Assembly: GCA_030640565.1 (NCBI GenBank)
Contig: DAOWJD010000017.1
Coordinates: 1-19,414 of the forward strand
Origin: Nanobdellota archaeon
GTDB lineage: Archaea > Nanobdellota > Nanobdellia > Pacearchaeales > GW2011-AR1
Reading direction: 5' to 3'
DNA: 19,414 nt
Part shown: in pieces, positions 12,525-19,414 of the stretch
Layout: each line of letters begins with the position of its first letter
Position numbering within the stretch: position 1 is the first letter of the stretch
Made by a program: the position numbers and the translations under genes
The notes under the pieces: generated by a model
What the model was told of the DNA's origin: nothing
The model's input: only the letters and a program-made list of their open reading frames with translations
Databases searched by the model: none

Positions 12525-12932
12525 ATGGAGATGGATAAGTTTAATACTATTTTATTAGGGGTTATTTTTGATCCTGCCAAAAGAAAAATTCTAATAGGAA
12601 GAAGAGAAAATGATCCTCATGTTCCGAAATTAAAATGGACCCCCCCAGGAGGATCAATTATTCCTGGAGAAGATTTAGAAGAATCGCTTAAGAAAAAAAT
12701 TAAACTACAAACAGGACTTAATGTTGAGAATCTCGGAAATATCTTCGCAATGATTCCTGAAGAAAAAAAGGAATTTATCTTGCTCCTTTATTTATGTGAA
12801 GTTGTTGGGGGAGAAGAAAAAGTGGGAGGAAATTTAAAAGAAATAAAGTGGGTAAACCCAGAAGAACTGGACAATTATTTTACCATAGCATATCATCCGC
12901 ATTTAAGAGAATACATTTTAAATTTGAAATAA
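12525..12932 (+). CDS. Nudix-fold protein with degenerate Nudix box
   Basis: A 135-aa Nudix-fold protein: LLGVIFDPAKRKILIGRREN (10-29) as the first strands, KWTPPGGSIIPGED (37-50), and KEIKWVNPEELDNY near the C-terminus. The Nudix box G-x5-E-x7-R-E-U-x-E-E-x-G-U is only half there. Gly43, Glu49, Gly64 and Leu65 fit, but the catalytic R-E-U-x-E-E reads Lys57-Lys58-Ile59-Lys60-Leu61-Gln62. All three magnesium-binding glutamates of the helix are gone, so pyrophosphohydrolase activity is unlikely. It may bind a nucleotide or act as a scaffold. It has its own leaderless promoter and is followed after 11 nt by Nop10. Confidence 0.8.
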   Translation: MEMDKFNTILLGVIFDPAKRKILIGRRENDPHVPKLKWTPPGGSIIPGEDLEESLKKKIKLQTGLNVENLGNIFAMIPEEKKEFILLLYLCEVVGGEEKVGGNLKEIKWVNPEELDNYFTIAYHPHLREYILNLK

Positions 12933-12943
12933 CTCTATAAAAA

Positions 12944-13066
12944 ATGAAATTAAAAAAGTGTGGGTCTTGTAAAAATTATACTCTAAAAGAAAAGTGTTCT
13001 AAGTGCAAAGAAAAAACTAAAGACGCTCATTACAAATTTGTAAAAATAAAAACTATAAATCACTAA
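12944..13066 (+). CDS. nop10: H/ACA RNP protein Nop10, very short form
   Basis: A 40-aa protein starting MKLKKCGSCKNYTLKEKCSK followed by CKEKTKDAH. The two Cys pairs (Cys6/Cys9, Cys18/Cys21) form the zinc ribbon, and Y-T-L-K-E-K-C is the Nop10 signature. Nop10 holds Cbf5 in the H/ACA pseudouridylation and ribosome-biogenesis particle. Archaeal Nop10 is usually 55-65 aa and ends with P-P-R-F-S-P-E-D-K-Y and a basic helix. Here it ends HYKFVKIKTINH, so the Cbf5-binding C-terminal helix seems absent. I do not see the missing part in another frame of 13067-13182. An AT-rich TATA-like stretch (TTTTAAAT, 12916-12923) in the Nudix 3' end sits at the leaderless distance. Its position close after aIF2-alpha is the usual one. 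Confidence 0.8.
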   Translation: MKLKKCGSCKNYTLKEKCSKCKEKTKDAHYKFVKIKTINH

Positions 13067-13151
13067 ACCAGCGTCTTCTGTTTCTCTTCCAATAAAGCAC
13101 GACCATATCTATTAAATTAACTATGCTATACTACCCATCAATTTAGATAAG

Positions 13152-13161
13152 TATTTAAATA
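13152..13161 (+). promoter_or_regulatory. TATA box of the LAGLIDADG-HTH gene
   Basis: TATTTAAATA is centred about 26 nt before the ATG at 13183. The preceding stretch from 13067 holds nothing else I can identify. Confidence 0.55.
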
Positions 13162-13182
13162 TATTTATAACCTTAAATTACC

Positions 13183-14544
13183 ATGAAAATTCATTTAAAA
13201 AACTTCCCAAATAATGTATATCTTGAATTAAAGAAAGGATATAAGAACCACATATTCGAGGAAATATCTAAATTTAAATTAGATGGATTAGAAAAGAAAT
13301 TACATATGACTAAAACGACAATTATAGAATGGAAGAAAAGAGCAAAATATATGCCACTTCAGGGAATAAAAAAAATTTTGAAATTGATGAACAAAAAACA
13401 TTTACTAGATTTAGAAAATAATATAATAAGTTACAAAACTAAAAGAGGGAAATATGGTATAAAAAATCCAATTCTTCCAATAAAAGATTCTCCAGAACTA
13501 AGAGAAATATTAATTCATATTATGTGTGATGGGTGTTTTAGTAGCGGTTATGCTGCCTATTACAATACAAATGAAGAAACAAAAAGAGAATTTGTAAATG
13601 AATTAAAGGATTGTTTTGGAGAGGTTGGATTTAAAATTTATAAAGATCATGTTCATTTTCCTTCGGCTATTCCCCTTATCTTAAAACATTACTTTAAAGT
13701 AGAATTTAATAGTAAAAGTTGTAGAGTACCAAAAGTTTTTTTTAAAGGGGATAGAAAAAAACTTGTGGGAATTGTAAGAGCAATAATAATTGATGAAGGG
13801 ACTGTAGATGGAAGTAATATAAGATTAGATTCATGTAATAAAGAATTCTTAGAAGATATAAAAAAAATATGTAATATGTTGGGATATTCGTGTGGTAAAA
13901 CATGGGAATCAAAAGGTCCTATTTTTCGATTTAATATTTTGGCAGAAAGTATTAGCAAAGTCAGAGAAGACATGAAAAAACTTCCTATAACAAAAAAACA
14001 ATTATTGATAGATCTTATAGAAAAAAATCAAAATAGGGGATGGAAATATAAACTTCCTGGAGAAGTAAAAAAGAATATGTTAAAAGAATTATTAAAAAAA
14101 CCACTAAAAACTTCTGAGTTAATAGAAAAAATTGGAATGGGAAAAAGTATAATTAACAAACATCTCGCATGGTTAATTAAAAATTACATGGTTGATTACA
14201 AAATAAAAAATAATATAAGAACCTATCTTATCAAAAATGAGAAAAAGGCGAGAGATTTTATAAAAAATCCTTCTAAGTTCATTAAAAGCAATAAATTTGG
14301 AAATTATGGTATAAGTCAATTAAAAATTCTTAAAATTCTTAAAGAAAATAATAGAAGATATAATGAAATGGAAAAAACAATGAACTTTTGCAAATCTGCA
14401 TTCTTTAAACTAATCTCAAGCCTAGCGAAAAAAGAATTAATTAAAAAAACCAAAAAAGGATATGGGCTAACTAAAGAAGGTAAAAGAATTGTATCAATGA
14501 ATAAAGATGAAGCAAGGTATCTACTATATGCTAATGTTAAATAA
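13183..14544 (+). CDS. Free-standing LAGLIDADG-type protein fused to helix-turn-helix domains
   Basis: A 453-aa protein. Residues about 20-75 look like an N-terminal helix-turn-helix (LEKKLHMTKTTIIEWKKRAK). Two LAGLIDADG-like helices follow: LREILIHIMCDGCF (106-119, acid Asp116) and LVGIVRAIIIDEGTV (194-208, acid Glu205). Between and after them are typical homing-endonuclease strands. Two winged-helix segments follow, about 295-352 (LKTSELIEKIGMGKSIINKH) and 377-437 (RRYNEMEKTMNFCKSAFFKL). Both catalytic acids seem kept. It is not inside an intron or intein that I can see, so it could be a free-standing homing endonuclease or one recruited as a regulator, as with WhiA. It overlaps the convergent EndoQ gene by 8 bp. 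Confidence 0.75.
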   Translation: MKIHLKNFPNNVYLELKKGYKNHIFEEISKFKLDGLEKKLHMTKTTIIEWKKRAKYMPLQGIKKILKLMNKKHLLDLENNIISYKTKRGKYGIKNPILPIKDSPELREILIHIMCDGCFSSGYAAYYNTNEETKREFVNELKDCFGEVGFKIYKDHVHFPSAIPLILKHYFKVEFNSKSCRVPKVFFKGDRKKLVGIVRAIIIDEGTVDGSNIRLDSCNKEFLEDIKKICNMLGYSCGKTWESKGPIFRFNILAESISKVREDMKKLPITKKQLLIDLIEKNQNRGWKYKLPGEVKKNMLKELLKKPLKTSELIEKIGMGKSIINKHLAWLIKNYMVDYKIKNNIRTYLIKNEKKARDFIKNPSKFIKSNKFGNYGISQLKILKILKENNRRYNEMEKTMNFCKSAFFKLISSLAKKELIKKTKKGYGLTKEGKRIVSMNKDEARYLLYANVK

Positions 14545-15769
14545 ATTTGGATAAATTGCCCTGTGATTCGCCAAGTAGGGCGGTTCCGTAAATTCCATCA
14601 AAGCCAGGTTTAACTTTTATTTTTCCTTCTCGATTTTGCAAGATTAAATCAACAAGTTTCTCATCAAAGCTCTTAATCAATTTCTCTTTAGGAACTTTTA
14701 AAAGAATATTAAACTCATTTTTATACTCTTTAATTAAGGAATTATAAATCTCCCAACATCCCTTGCTCTGCATACCAATATTCTTTGCCAGAGAAATTAC
14801 TTCATGCAAAGGCAAAAGTTTGTGAAAAGGTTTTAGATTTTTTGGTTTAAATCCTTGCTCATATTTTGCAATCTCTTCTACCCTATAGTCCACCCCTATA
14901 ATCAAAGGTTTTTTGCATACAGGACATATTCCTCCAAGCTCTTTAGTTTTTTCAGGACCACATGAAAATCCACAAATCCTGTGTCCGTCCCAATGATATT
15001 TCCCATATTCAGGAGGAGTTTCTATTGTAGCTTTAATTCCTTCTCCTGTCCTTATTGCTTTTATTATATTCTCAGAAGTTAATTCAGGGATTTCAAACAC
15101 AGTGGCTTCTCTGCCAATTCTCCATGGCCAAAAACTATGTGCATCTGAAAAGCTTACAATATTAATTTTCCCAGAAGCAACTTCTTCAAACCTCCATAAC
15201 ATTGCAGGATCAGCACTCATTCCAGATTCAATTGCATAAATTTTGTCTGTCTGATCTTGAAAACACTCTTTCAAACTATCAAATCCAGACTTGCTTCCAT
15301 ACAAACCAAACCAAGGAGTCATGCAATGAGCAGGAATTATTTCAATTTTATCATCAATTTTTTTAAGGGATTCAACAAACTCCACAGCTGTCATGCCAAA
15401 AATAGGTCTTCCATCATAATCAATTCTGCCTTTGCTTTCTAAAAATTCTTTTATCTGAGTTGCAACTTCCCCATTTGGTGCAAAAACCACAACATGAACA
15501 GCTCTTCTTTTTTCATCTTGGGAATACATCAAACTTATTTCTGTCTGCCATAAAAAAGGAAAACCATTAACAGTTCTTAAAATTCCATTTTCATCCTCGG
15601 TAAGTTTTTCATCAATCTCTTTCCTCCTTAAAACATGCTGAAAATCCCCTGTACCTAATAAATTAACTCCTTTAATCCTGGCATATTTTTCAAGAGCTTC
15701 TATAGAAAGATTTTTACTTGTTGCTCTGGCATATTTTGAATGAATATGTAAATCAGCAATGACTTCCAT
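14537..15769 (-). CDS. Endonuclease Q (PHP-domain DNA repair nuclease)
   Basis: A 410-aa protein counted from the ATG at 15769; a TTG two codons earlier is possible but the TATA box fits the ATG better. The PHP metal motifs are DLHIHSKYA (6-14), GTGDFQH (39-45), PAHCMTPWFG (146-155) and SFSDAHS (206-212). A four-cysteine zinc finger follows (Cys266, Cys270, Cys282, Cys285; ICGFSCG to GGICPVC), and then the EndoQ-type C-terminal region with LLPLHEVISL. EndoQ nicks 5' of uracil, hypoxanthine, xanthine and abasic sites in DNA. The length is normal for the family. It is single-gene, convergent with the LAGLIDADG-HTH gene. Confidence 0.9.
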   Translation of the reverse strand: MEVIADLHIHSKYARATSKNLSIEALEKYARIKGVNLLGTGDFQHVLRRKEIDEKLTEDENGILRTVNGFPFLWQTEISLMYSQDEKRRAVHVVVFAPNGEVATQIKEFLESKGRIDYDGRPIFGMTAVEFVESLKKIDDKIEIIPAHCMTPWFGLYGSKSGFDSLKECFQDQTDKIYAIESGMSADPAMLWRFEEVASGKINIVSFSDAHSFWPWRIGREATVFEIPELTSENIIKAIRTGEGIKATIETPPEYGKYHWDGHRICGFSCGPEKTKELGGICPVCKKPLIIGVDYRVEEIAKYEQGFKPKNLKPFHKLLPLHEVISLAKNIGMQSKGCWEIYNSLIKEYKNEFNILLKVPKEKLIKSFDEKLVDLILQNREGKIKVKPGFDGIYGTALLGESQGNLSKFI

Positions 15770-15790
15770 TGCCAAAAAAATAGGTTAAAG

Positions 15791-15800
15791 TTTTTAAGTA
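15791..15800 (-). promoter_or_regulatory. TATA box of the EndoQ gene
   Basis: The minus strand reads TACTTAAAAA, centred about 26 nt before the ATG at 15769; this decides that start over the upstream TTG. Confidence 0.5.
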
Positions 15801-15821
15801 TTTAGTTGATAAAACAAAAAT

Positions 15822-17327
15822 TTATTTCTTTTTTGTTTTCTTCTGCCAAAACACAACCACAAGAATAATAACAATGGCAATTACAATCCAAATCCATGTA
15901 GAGGTTCCTTCTTCTCCCCCTATTAGAGGTTGTCCTCCACTAACAATTGCTTCTTCTGTTTCTGCAATTGCAAAATAACTAAAAGATGTTAACTCAACAT
16001 CATAGTAATTATAAGTATCATCTGATTCTGTATAAGTTGTTGTTAATCCATTCCACTCTTCTAAAGTTTCATCAAACTTAAATAAAGCTATGTCTTCTTT
16101 ATCAAGACTATTACTAAAAAACCAGGATTTTTCTATCTGAATTGTAATTGTTCCTTTCTCTAATTTATTCTCAAGATTAGTTGCTTCAATTTGTAAATAT
16201 TTATTTACTTTTCCTGTTTTTGCCACAGAAACTTCTGCAGGCTTTGCAGAATATTTTGTAACTGTGATTTTAACATTTTGTGCTGAATTACCTACATCAA
16301 TTTGTATTTGCTTGATTCCAATCTCAGAATCAAAATCTTTTATTATTGCAGGAACTCCAGGAATTATTAAACCCCATGAATGAATTTTTTGGAGAGGTTG
16401 CGTAGTTGTATCTACTGTTCCACCACTTTTTATCACCCCCACTACATAACTTATTGTGGAAGTATCTGAATTTGAAGCAGAATCTGTAGCAGTGCATGTT
16501 GTTGTGTAACTACCAGTATCAGATGTGGAAGGAGATGATGTAAAGCTTATAGTCGGGTCTCCATCAATACCATCTATAGCTGTACAAGTACAAGTGATGG
16601 TCTCTCCTGCATATACATCTCTGGGAGAACATGAATGGGTTATTACAGGGTCTGTTGTATCAACATTCATATATAGTACAGAAGTATTTGTTCCTTCTCG
16701 ACCTAATAAATCAACTCCTGAAACTTTGAAAGAATAATTTCCTTCAGTAGTATTTACAAAAAGAAATCCTGTTACAGAATCATTTTCCCCTTTTTTAAAC
16801 CAACCTGTTCCTGAATCATTACTAATGTAAATACTATAATTTGATTCAAGATCTCCTCCCGCTGTCCAATTAAGTGAAATAGTTCCATCTGCATCATAAG
16901 TAGCAGTTGAATTTAGATTAAAATCAAATGCTGTTGGAACAGCTGGCGCTGAGGTATCAACATTCATATATAATACAGAAGAATTTGTTCCTTCTGAAGC
17001 ATTTAATATATCCACTTCAGCAACTTTGAAAGAATAATTTCCTTCAGTAGTATTTACAAAAAGAAATCCTGTTGAAGAATCATTCCAAGTTTTTTTAAAC
17101 CAACTTGTTCCTGAATCATTACTAATATAAATAGTAAAATTTGTAAGGGTTCCTCCTGTCCAATTAAATGAAACAGTTCCATCTGCATCATAAGTAGCAG
17201 TTGAATTTAGATTAAAATCCAAATCTGAAGGAATAGATGTTGGAGCAGCCAAAACAAACCACAATCCTAAAACTATAATTAAGAATATCAAAATTCCACT
17301 AAAAAAATACTTTTTATATGACCTCAT
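15822..17327 (-). CDS. Secreted surface protein with repeated domains and a PGF-pre-PGF domain
   Basis: A 501-aa protein counted from the ATG at 17327; a GTG two codons earlier (17333) is the alternative. A signal peptide or anchor (about residues 5-28) is followed by two similar domains of about 100 aa, each opening DFNLNSTATYDADGT and closing with EGTN-S/T-SVLYMNVDT (fibronectin III-like). Then comes an HYR-like domain with four cysteines (SCSP to TTTCTATDSASN), and a PGF-pre-PGF-like domain (about 310-460, from HSWGLIIPG to FSYFAIAE). A membrane helix (about 475-493) and the tail KKTKKK end it. There are about 17 N-x-S/T sequons, mostly in the repeats. It lacks the PGF-CTERM sorting tail. 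It is a likely cell-surface or S-layer-associated protein and a candidate substrate for the SRP and VKOR encoded here. Confidence 0.85.
   Translation of the reverse strand: MRSYKKYFFSGILIFLIIVLGLWFVLAAPTSIPSDLDFNLNSTATYDADGTVSFNWTGGTLTNFTIYISNDSGTSWFKKTWNDSSTGFLFVNTTEGNYSFKVAEVDILNASEGTNSSVLYMNVDTSAPAVPTAFDFNLNSTATYDADGTISLNWTAGGDLESNYSIYISNDSGTGWFKKGENDSVTGFLFVNTTEGNYSFKVSGVDLLGREGTNTSVLYMNVDTTDPVITHSCSPRDVYAGETITCTCTAIDGIDGDPTISFTSSPSTSDTGSYTTTCTATDSASNSDTSTISYVVGVIKSGGTVDTTTQPLQKIHSWGLIIPGVPAIIKDFDSEIGIKQIQIDVGNSAQNVKITVTKYSAKPAEVSVAKTGKVNKYLQIEATNLENKLEKGTITIQIEKSWFFSNSLDKEDIALFKFDETLEEWNGLTTTYTESDDTYNYYDVELTSFSYFAIAETEEAIVSGGQPLIGGEEGTSTWIWIVIAIVIILVVVFWQKKTKKK
16722..17219 (-). repeat. 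Internal tandem duplication in the surface protein gene
   Basis: Bases 16722-16773 are identical to 17022-17073 (52 bp, 300 bp apart). Bases 16881-16925 match 17175-17219 (45 bp, 294 bp apart). Such long exact stretches mean the domain was duplicated recently or is kept alike by gene conversion; a 6-bp length difference lies between. Confidence 0.85.
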
Positions 17328-17346
17328 TTTCACTCTTTTTCTTAAA

Positions 17347-17354
17347 TTTATTAA
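17347..17354 (-). promoter_or_regulatory. TATA-like box of the surface protein gene
   Basis: The minus strand contains TTAATAAA about 24-26 nt before the ATG at 17327, favouring it over the GTG at 17333. Confidence 0.4.
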
Positions 17355-17390
17355 GATAATTGGACTTTTAAAAGTTTAGGAAATTTTGAT

Positions 17391-18395
17391 TCAAGCATCA
17401 TCAACAATTCCCGTCTCAGTTATATTAAACACTGTTTCATTTTCAGGAAGGTTTGGTGAATCAATCATCTTTGCTACACGGCTTCCTGCTTTTCCCCTTC
17501 TTAAATAAATCCTATAAGTTGAGGCATGACCAACTATGTGCCCTCCAATAGCAGTAGTAGGATCACCAAAAAGTTGCGCAGGATTTGCCATAACTTGATT
17601 TGTTACATAAACAGCAAGATTATGTGTTTCAGCAAGCTTCATAAGTTGATGCATATACCTATTAAGTCTTTGTTGTCTATCTGCTAACTGTCCTCTTCCA
17701 GAATACTCTGCTCTAAAATGAGCTGTAAGAGAGTCTATAATAAGAAGTTTAATTGGCTCCTTATTTCTAATCATTTCTGATATTTTATCAAGCAAAAGAA
17801 TCTGGTGATCAGAATTAAACGCACGGGCAACAAAAATATTTTTTAAAACTTTTTCAGGATTTGCACCAATTTTTTCTGCAATTTGTTTTATTCTTGAAGG
17901 TCTGAAAGTTCCTTCTGTATCAATAAAAACAGCTTTACCATTAACTCCACCTCTATCCAAGGGAAATTGGACATTGATTGCAATGGTTAATCCAATCTGG
18001 GTTTTTCCAGAACCATAAGCACCAAAAACTTCTGTAATAGACCTACTTTCAACACCTCTGCCCCCAAGAAGATTATCAAGGTTTTTACTTCCTGTTGTAA
18101 TATAATTTATGCTTTCTCTTTTCTTTGCATATTCTGTACCCTCCATAAAACCCAAGTCAAGCATTTTTCTTGCAGCCTGTATTGCCTTCCTTGCAACAGC
18201 AGGACTTACTCCTGCAGCCTCAGAAAGATCTGTAGGCGTCATAACAGCAAGGCTCATTAAATCATAAATCCCTACAGATTCAAGCTTAGAAGACACTGCA
18301 GGCCCTATTCCAGGCAGGTCTGTAAGTTGTGGCTCTTTATCCTTGCTTTTAGAAACAGCTTCTTTAATCTGTTTGACCTCATCTTTTACAGCCAT
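17391..18395 (-). CDS. radA: DNA repair and recombination protein RadA
   Basis: A 334-aa archaeal RecA/Rad51-family recombinase that forms filaments on single-stranded DNA and carries out strand exchange. The N-terminal helix-hairpin-helix domain is TDLPGIGPAVSSKLESVGIY (25-44). The polymerisation motif is F83-M-E-G86. Walker A is GAYGSGKT (125-132), Walker B is LLIIDS (217-222), the L1 region is SGRGQLADRQQRLNRY (232-247), and L2 is ANPAQLFGDPTTAIGGHIVG (270-289). The length is normal and no intein is present, although this gene is a frequent intein site in archaea. It lies 67 bp downstream of RPA and has its own TATA box. Confidence 0.96.
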   Translation of the reverse strand: MAVKDEVKQIKEAVSKSKDKEPQLTDLPGIGPAVSSKLESVGIYDLMSLAVMTPTDLSEAAGVSPAVARKAIQAARKMLDLGFMEGTEYAKKRESINYITTGSKNLDNLLGGRGVESRSITEVFGAYGSGKTQIGLTIAINVQFPLDRGGVNGKAVFIDTEGTFRPSRIKQIAEKIGANPEKVLKNIFVARAFNSDHQILLLDKISEMIRNKEPIKLLIIDSLTAHFRAEYSGRGQLADRQQRLNRYMHQLMKLAETHNLAVYVTNQVMANPAQLFGDPTTAIGGHIVGHASTYRIYLRRGKAGSRVAKMIDSPNLPENETVFNITETGIVDDA

Positions 18396-18413
18396 AAATT
18401 TTAAAGATAAAAC

Positions 18414-18425
18414 CTATTTATAAGG
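18414..18425 (-). promoter_or_regulatory. TATA box of radA
   Basis: The minus strand reads CCTTATAAATAG, centred about 25 nt before the ATG at 18395. It is the best TATA match in the window. Confidence 0.65.
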
Positions 18426-18462
18426 ATTTATAGTCTAAATCATATATTGAAAAAAATAGGAA

Positions 18463-19404
18463 TTATTTCTCAAGTTCACTTATAACTTTATCTAAATCAG
18501 TCTCTTTTACACTTTCTACTATCAACTCAGGTGTATTGAAAAATGCATTGTTTCTGACATTGCCTGAAAAAATCATCTCTTTACCTAACAGTTTTTGTTT
18601 TTCCAAGAGCAGTTTCTCAGCATCTTCTAAATCACCTAATCCTAATTCTTTAATAACTTCATGAAATAAAACAGTTCTTATGGAATTTGTTCCATCATCA
18701 AGAACAAGATTTATAACAGCTCTTTTTTCAGGAACAACTTTTTCATGAGTTCCGCAGACAAAGGCTTCTCCTTCTTTAATAACTTTTTTACTGCATTCAG
18801 GACATACATAAAAAAATCTTGGCTCAAAAATCTGAACAATAAAAGCCCTCACACTTGCATTCTCTCCTTTATTAAATTCAGCTATAGATTTTTCTCTGAA
18901 AATCTTCTCTGTAATAACCTCTTCCAGAACATCTTGACTAACCTTTATCTCAGAAAAATTTCCTAAATGTAATTCACCATCTCTCAAAGTAGCATTAGAA
19001 ATTTCAACAGAAACGCCTTCTTTAATTTCTCCTTTTTCAATTAATGCTATGTGATTTGTATCCCATAAGACAGCCTTAATATTTGAAGAATCATCTGCTA
19101 CCCAAAAATTAACTACTTTGGATTCTTCTCCTTTTTTTGTTGTAAATGTTCTAACAGGAAAAAGATTGATTACTTTTCCAACAATATTTATTCTTCTCAT
19201 CCCAGGAAGAAGTTCATTTATTTTCAACTTTTCATTTTCAAAAGAAATTCCTAATTCAGATGCAACAATCTGTGCAGCTCCTTCTTTGCTTATAAATCCT
19301 GATAATTTTGATTTTTTTTCCTCAACCCTCTTCTCAACATCTAGTTTTTCAATGCCTGCTGATTTTGCAATCTTCTCAATAAACCTCTCATAATTTCCAG
19401 TCAT
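18463..19404 (-). CDS. Replication protein A, single-strand DNA-binding (archaeal RPA with zinc finger)
   Basis: A 313-aa OB-fold protein. The N-terminal helical part (about 1-60, ISKEGAAQIVASELGISFEN) is the usual archaeal RPA opening. The first OB fold spans about 68-155 (MRRINIVGKVINLFPVRTFT, NFWVADDSSNIKAVLWD). A second OB fold spans about 180-300 with a zinc ribbon inserted: Cys201, Cys204, Cys217 and His220 (VCPECSKK to FVCGTHEK), a CCCH rather than the CCCC form. It coats single-stranded DNA and works with RadA, encoded just downstream, and with the replisome. The ATG is 10 bp from the window edge, so its promoter is not visible. Confidence 0.9.
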   Translation of the reverse strand: MTGNYERFIEKIAKSAGIEKLDVEKRVEEKKSKLSGFISKEGAAQIVASELGISFENEKLKINELLPGMRRINIVGKVINLFPVRTFTTKKGEESKVVNFWVADDSSNIKAVLWDTNHIALIEKGEIKEGVSVEISNATLRDGELHLGNFSEIKVSQDVLEEVITEKIFREKSIAEFNKGENASVRAFIVQIFEPRFFYVCPECSKKVIKEGEAFVCGTHEKVVPEKRAVINLVLDDGTNSIRTVLFHEVIKELGLGDLEDAEKLLLEKQKLLGKEMIFSGNVRNNAFFNTPELIVESVKETDLDKVISELEK

Positions 19405-19414
19405 CTATGAAGAA

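Noticed and set aside
13067..13182. Possible lost end of Nop10 or a small RNA
   Set aside because: No frame continues Nop10, and I see no stable fold beyond AT-rich background; only the promoter of the next gene is evident.
15773..15775. TTG as the EndoQ start codon
   Set aside because: The ATG two codons later fits the TATA spacing and the usual EndoQ N-terminus (short lead to DLHIHS).
18137..18148. RadA polymerisation motif FMEG instead of FxxA
   Set aside because: Glycine at this place occurs in other archaeal RadA proteins (for example haloarchaeal FETG as I recall it), so it is not unusual.
1..19414. CRISPR array, insertion sequence, intein or prophage
   Set aside because: I saw no regularly spaced repeats, transposase motifs, intein splicing blocks in RadA or other core genes, or phage structural genes.

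Overview
The window is a compact, AT-rich archaeal chromosome segment (19,414 bp) with no phage, IS, CRISPR or plasmid features. It carries archaeal-type FtsY/SRP54, aIF2-alpha, Nop10, uS15, RadA, RPA, GINS, Bud32 and a GAN/RecJ-like DHH nuclease. TATA-like boxes lie about 26 nt before most start codons. Several core proteins are short for their families (uS15 112 aa, Nop10 40 aa, aIF2-alpha 237 aa). Together with the low GC this suggests a small-genome DPANN archaeon, perhaps of the Pacearchaeota/Woesearchaeota kind. That placement is inference from protein style, not from a tree.

Layout. 1-1136 (minus): a DUF134 regulator (cut by the window edge), a DUF5320 protein with a palindromic candidate operator in its promoter, then the replication factor Gins51, followed by a duplicated tail and an RNA hairpin. 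1191-3268 (minus): two unrelated phosphoglycerate mutase families side by side, an ApgM homologue whose metal-binding residues are partly replaced and a histidine-type dPGM whose core catalytic residues are intact. 3359-3751 (minus): a four-helix membrane protein. 3816-7918 (plus): protein targeting and folding, FtsY, an unknown 101-aa protein, then SRP54, a small membrane protein, VKOR and Bud32 as a tightly packed operon. 7951-8023: tRNA-Gln(UUG). 8074-9260: an unknown 127-aa gene convergent with a MinD/ParA ATPase. 9338-11019: uS15 followed by the DHH nuclease. 11070-13066: a nucleotidase-like HAD protein, aIF2-alpha, a Nudix protein with a degenerate Nudix box, and a 40-aa Nop10. 13183-14544: a free-standing LAGLIDADG protein fused to helix-turn-helix domains. 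14537-15769 (minus): endonuclease Q. 15822-17327 (minus): a secreted, heavily glycosylatable PGF-pre-PGF surface protein with an internal duplication. 17391-19404 (minus): RadA and RPA.

How it fits together. Most genes serve information processing. GINS and the GAN-like nuclease are replisome partners in other archaea. RPA, RadA and EndoQ handle single strands, recombination and deaminated bases. FtsY, SRP54 and VKOR would together insert secreted proteins and form their disulfides; the surface protein at 15822-17327 is a plausible client.

The best leads are the apparently inactivated ApgM beside an intact dPGM, the second degenerate enzyme (Nudix) inside the aIF2-alpha/Nop10 neighbourhood, the palindrome between TATA box and start site of the DUF5320/DUF134 unit, the minus-strand hairpin and repeated GINS tail, and the LAGLIDADG-HTH protein. 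I did not find a clear multi-gene defence or mobile system.
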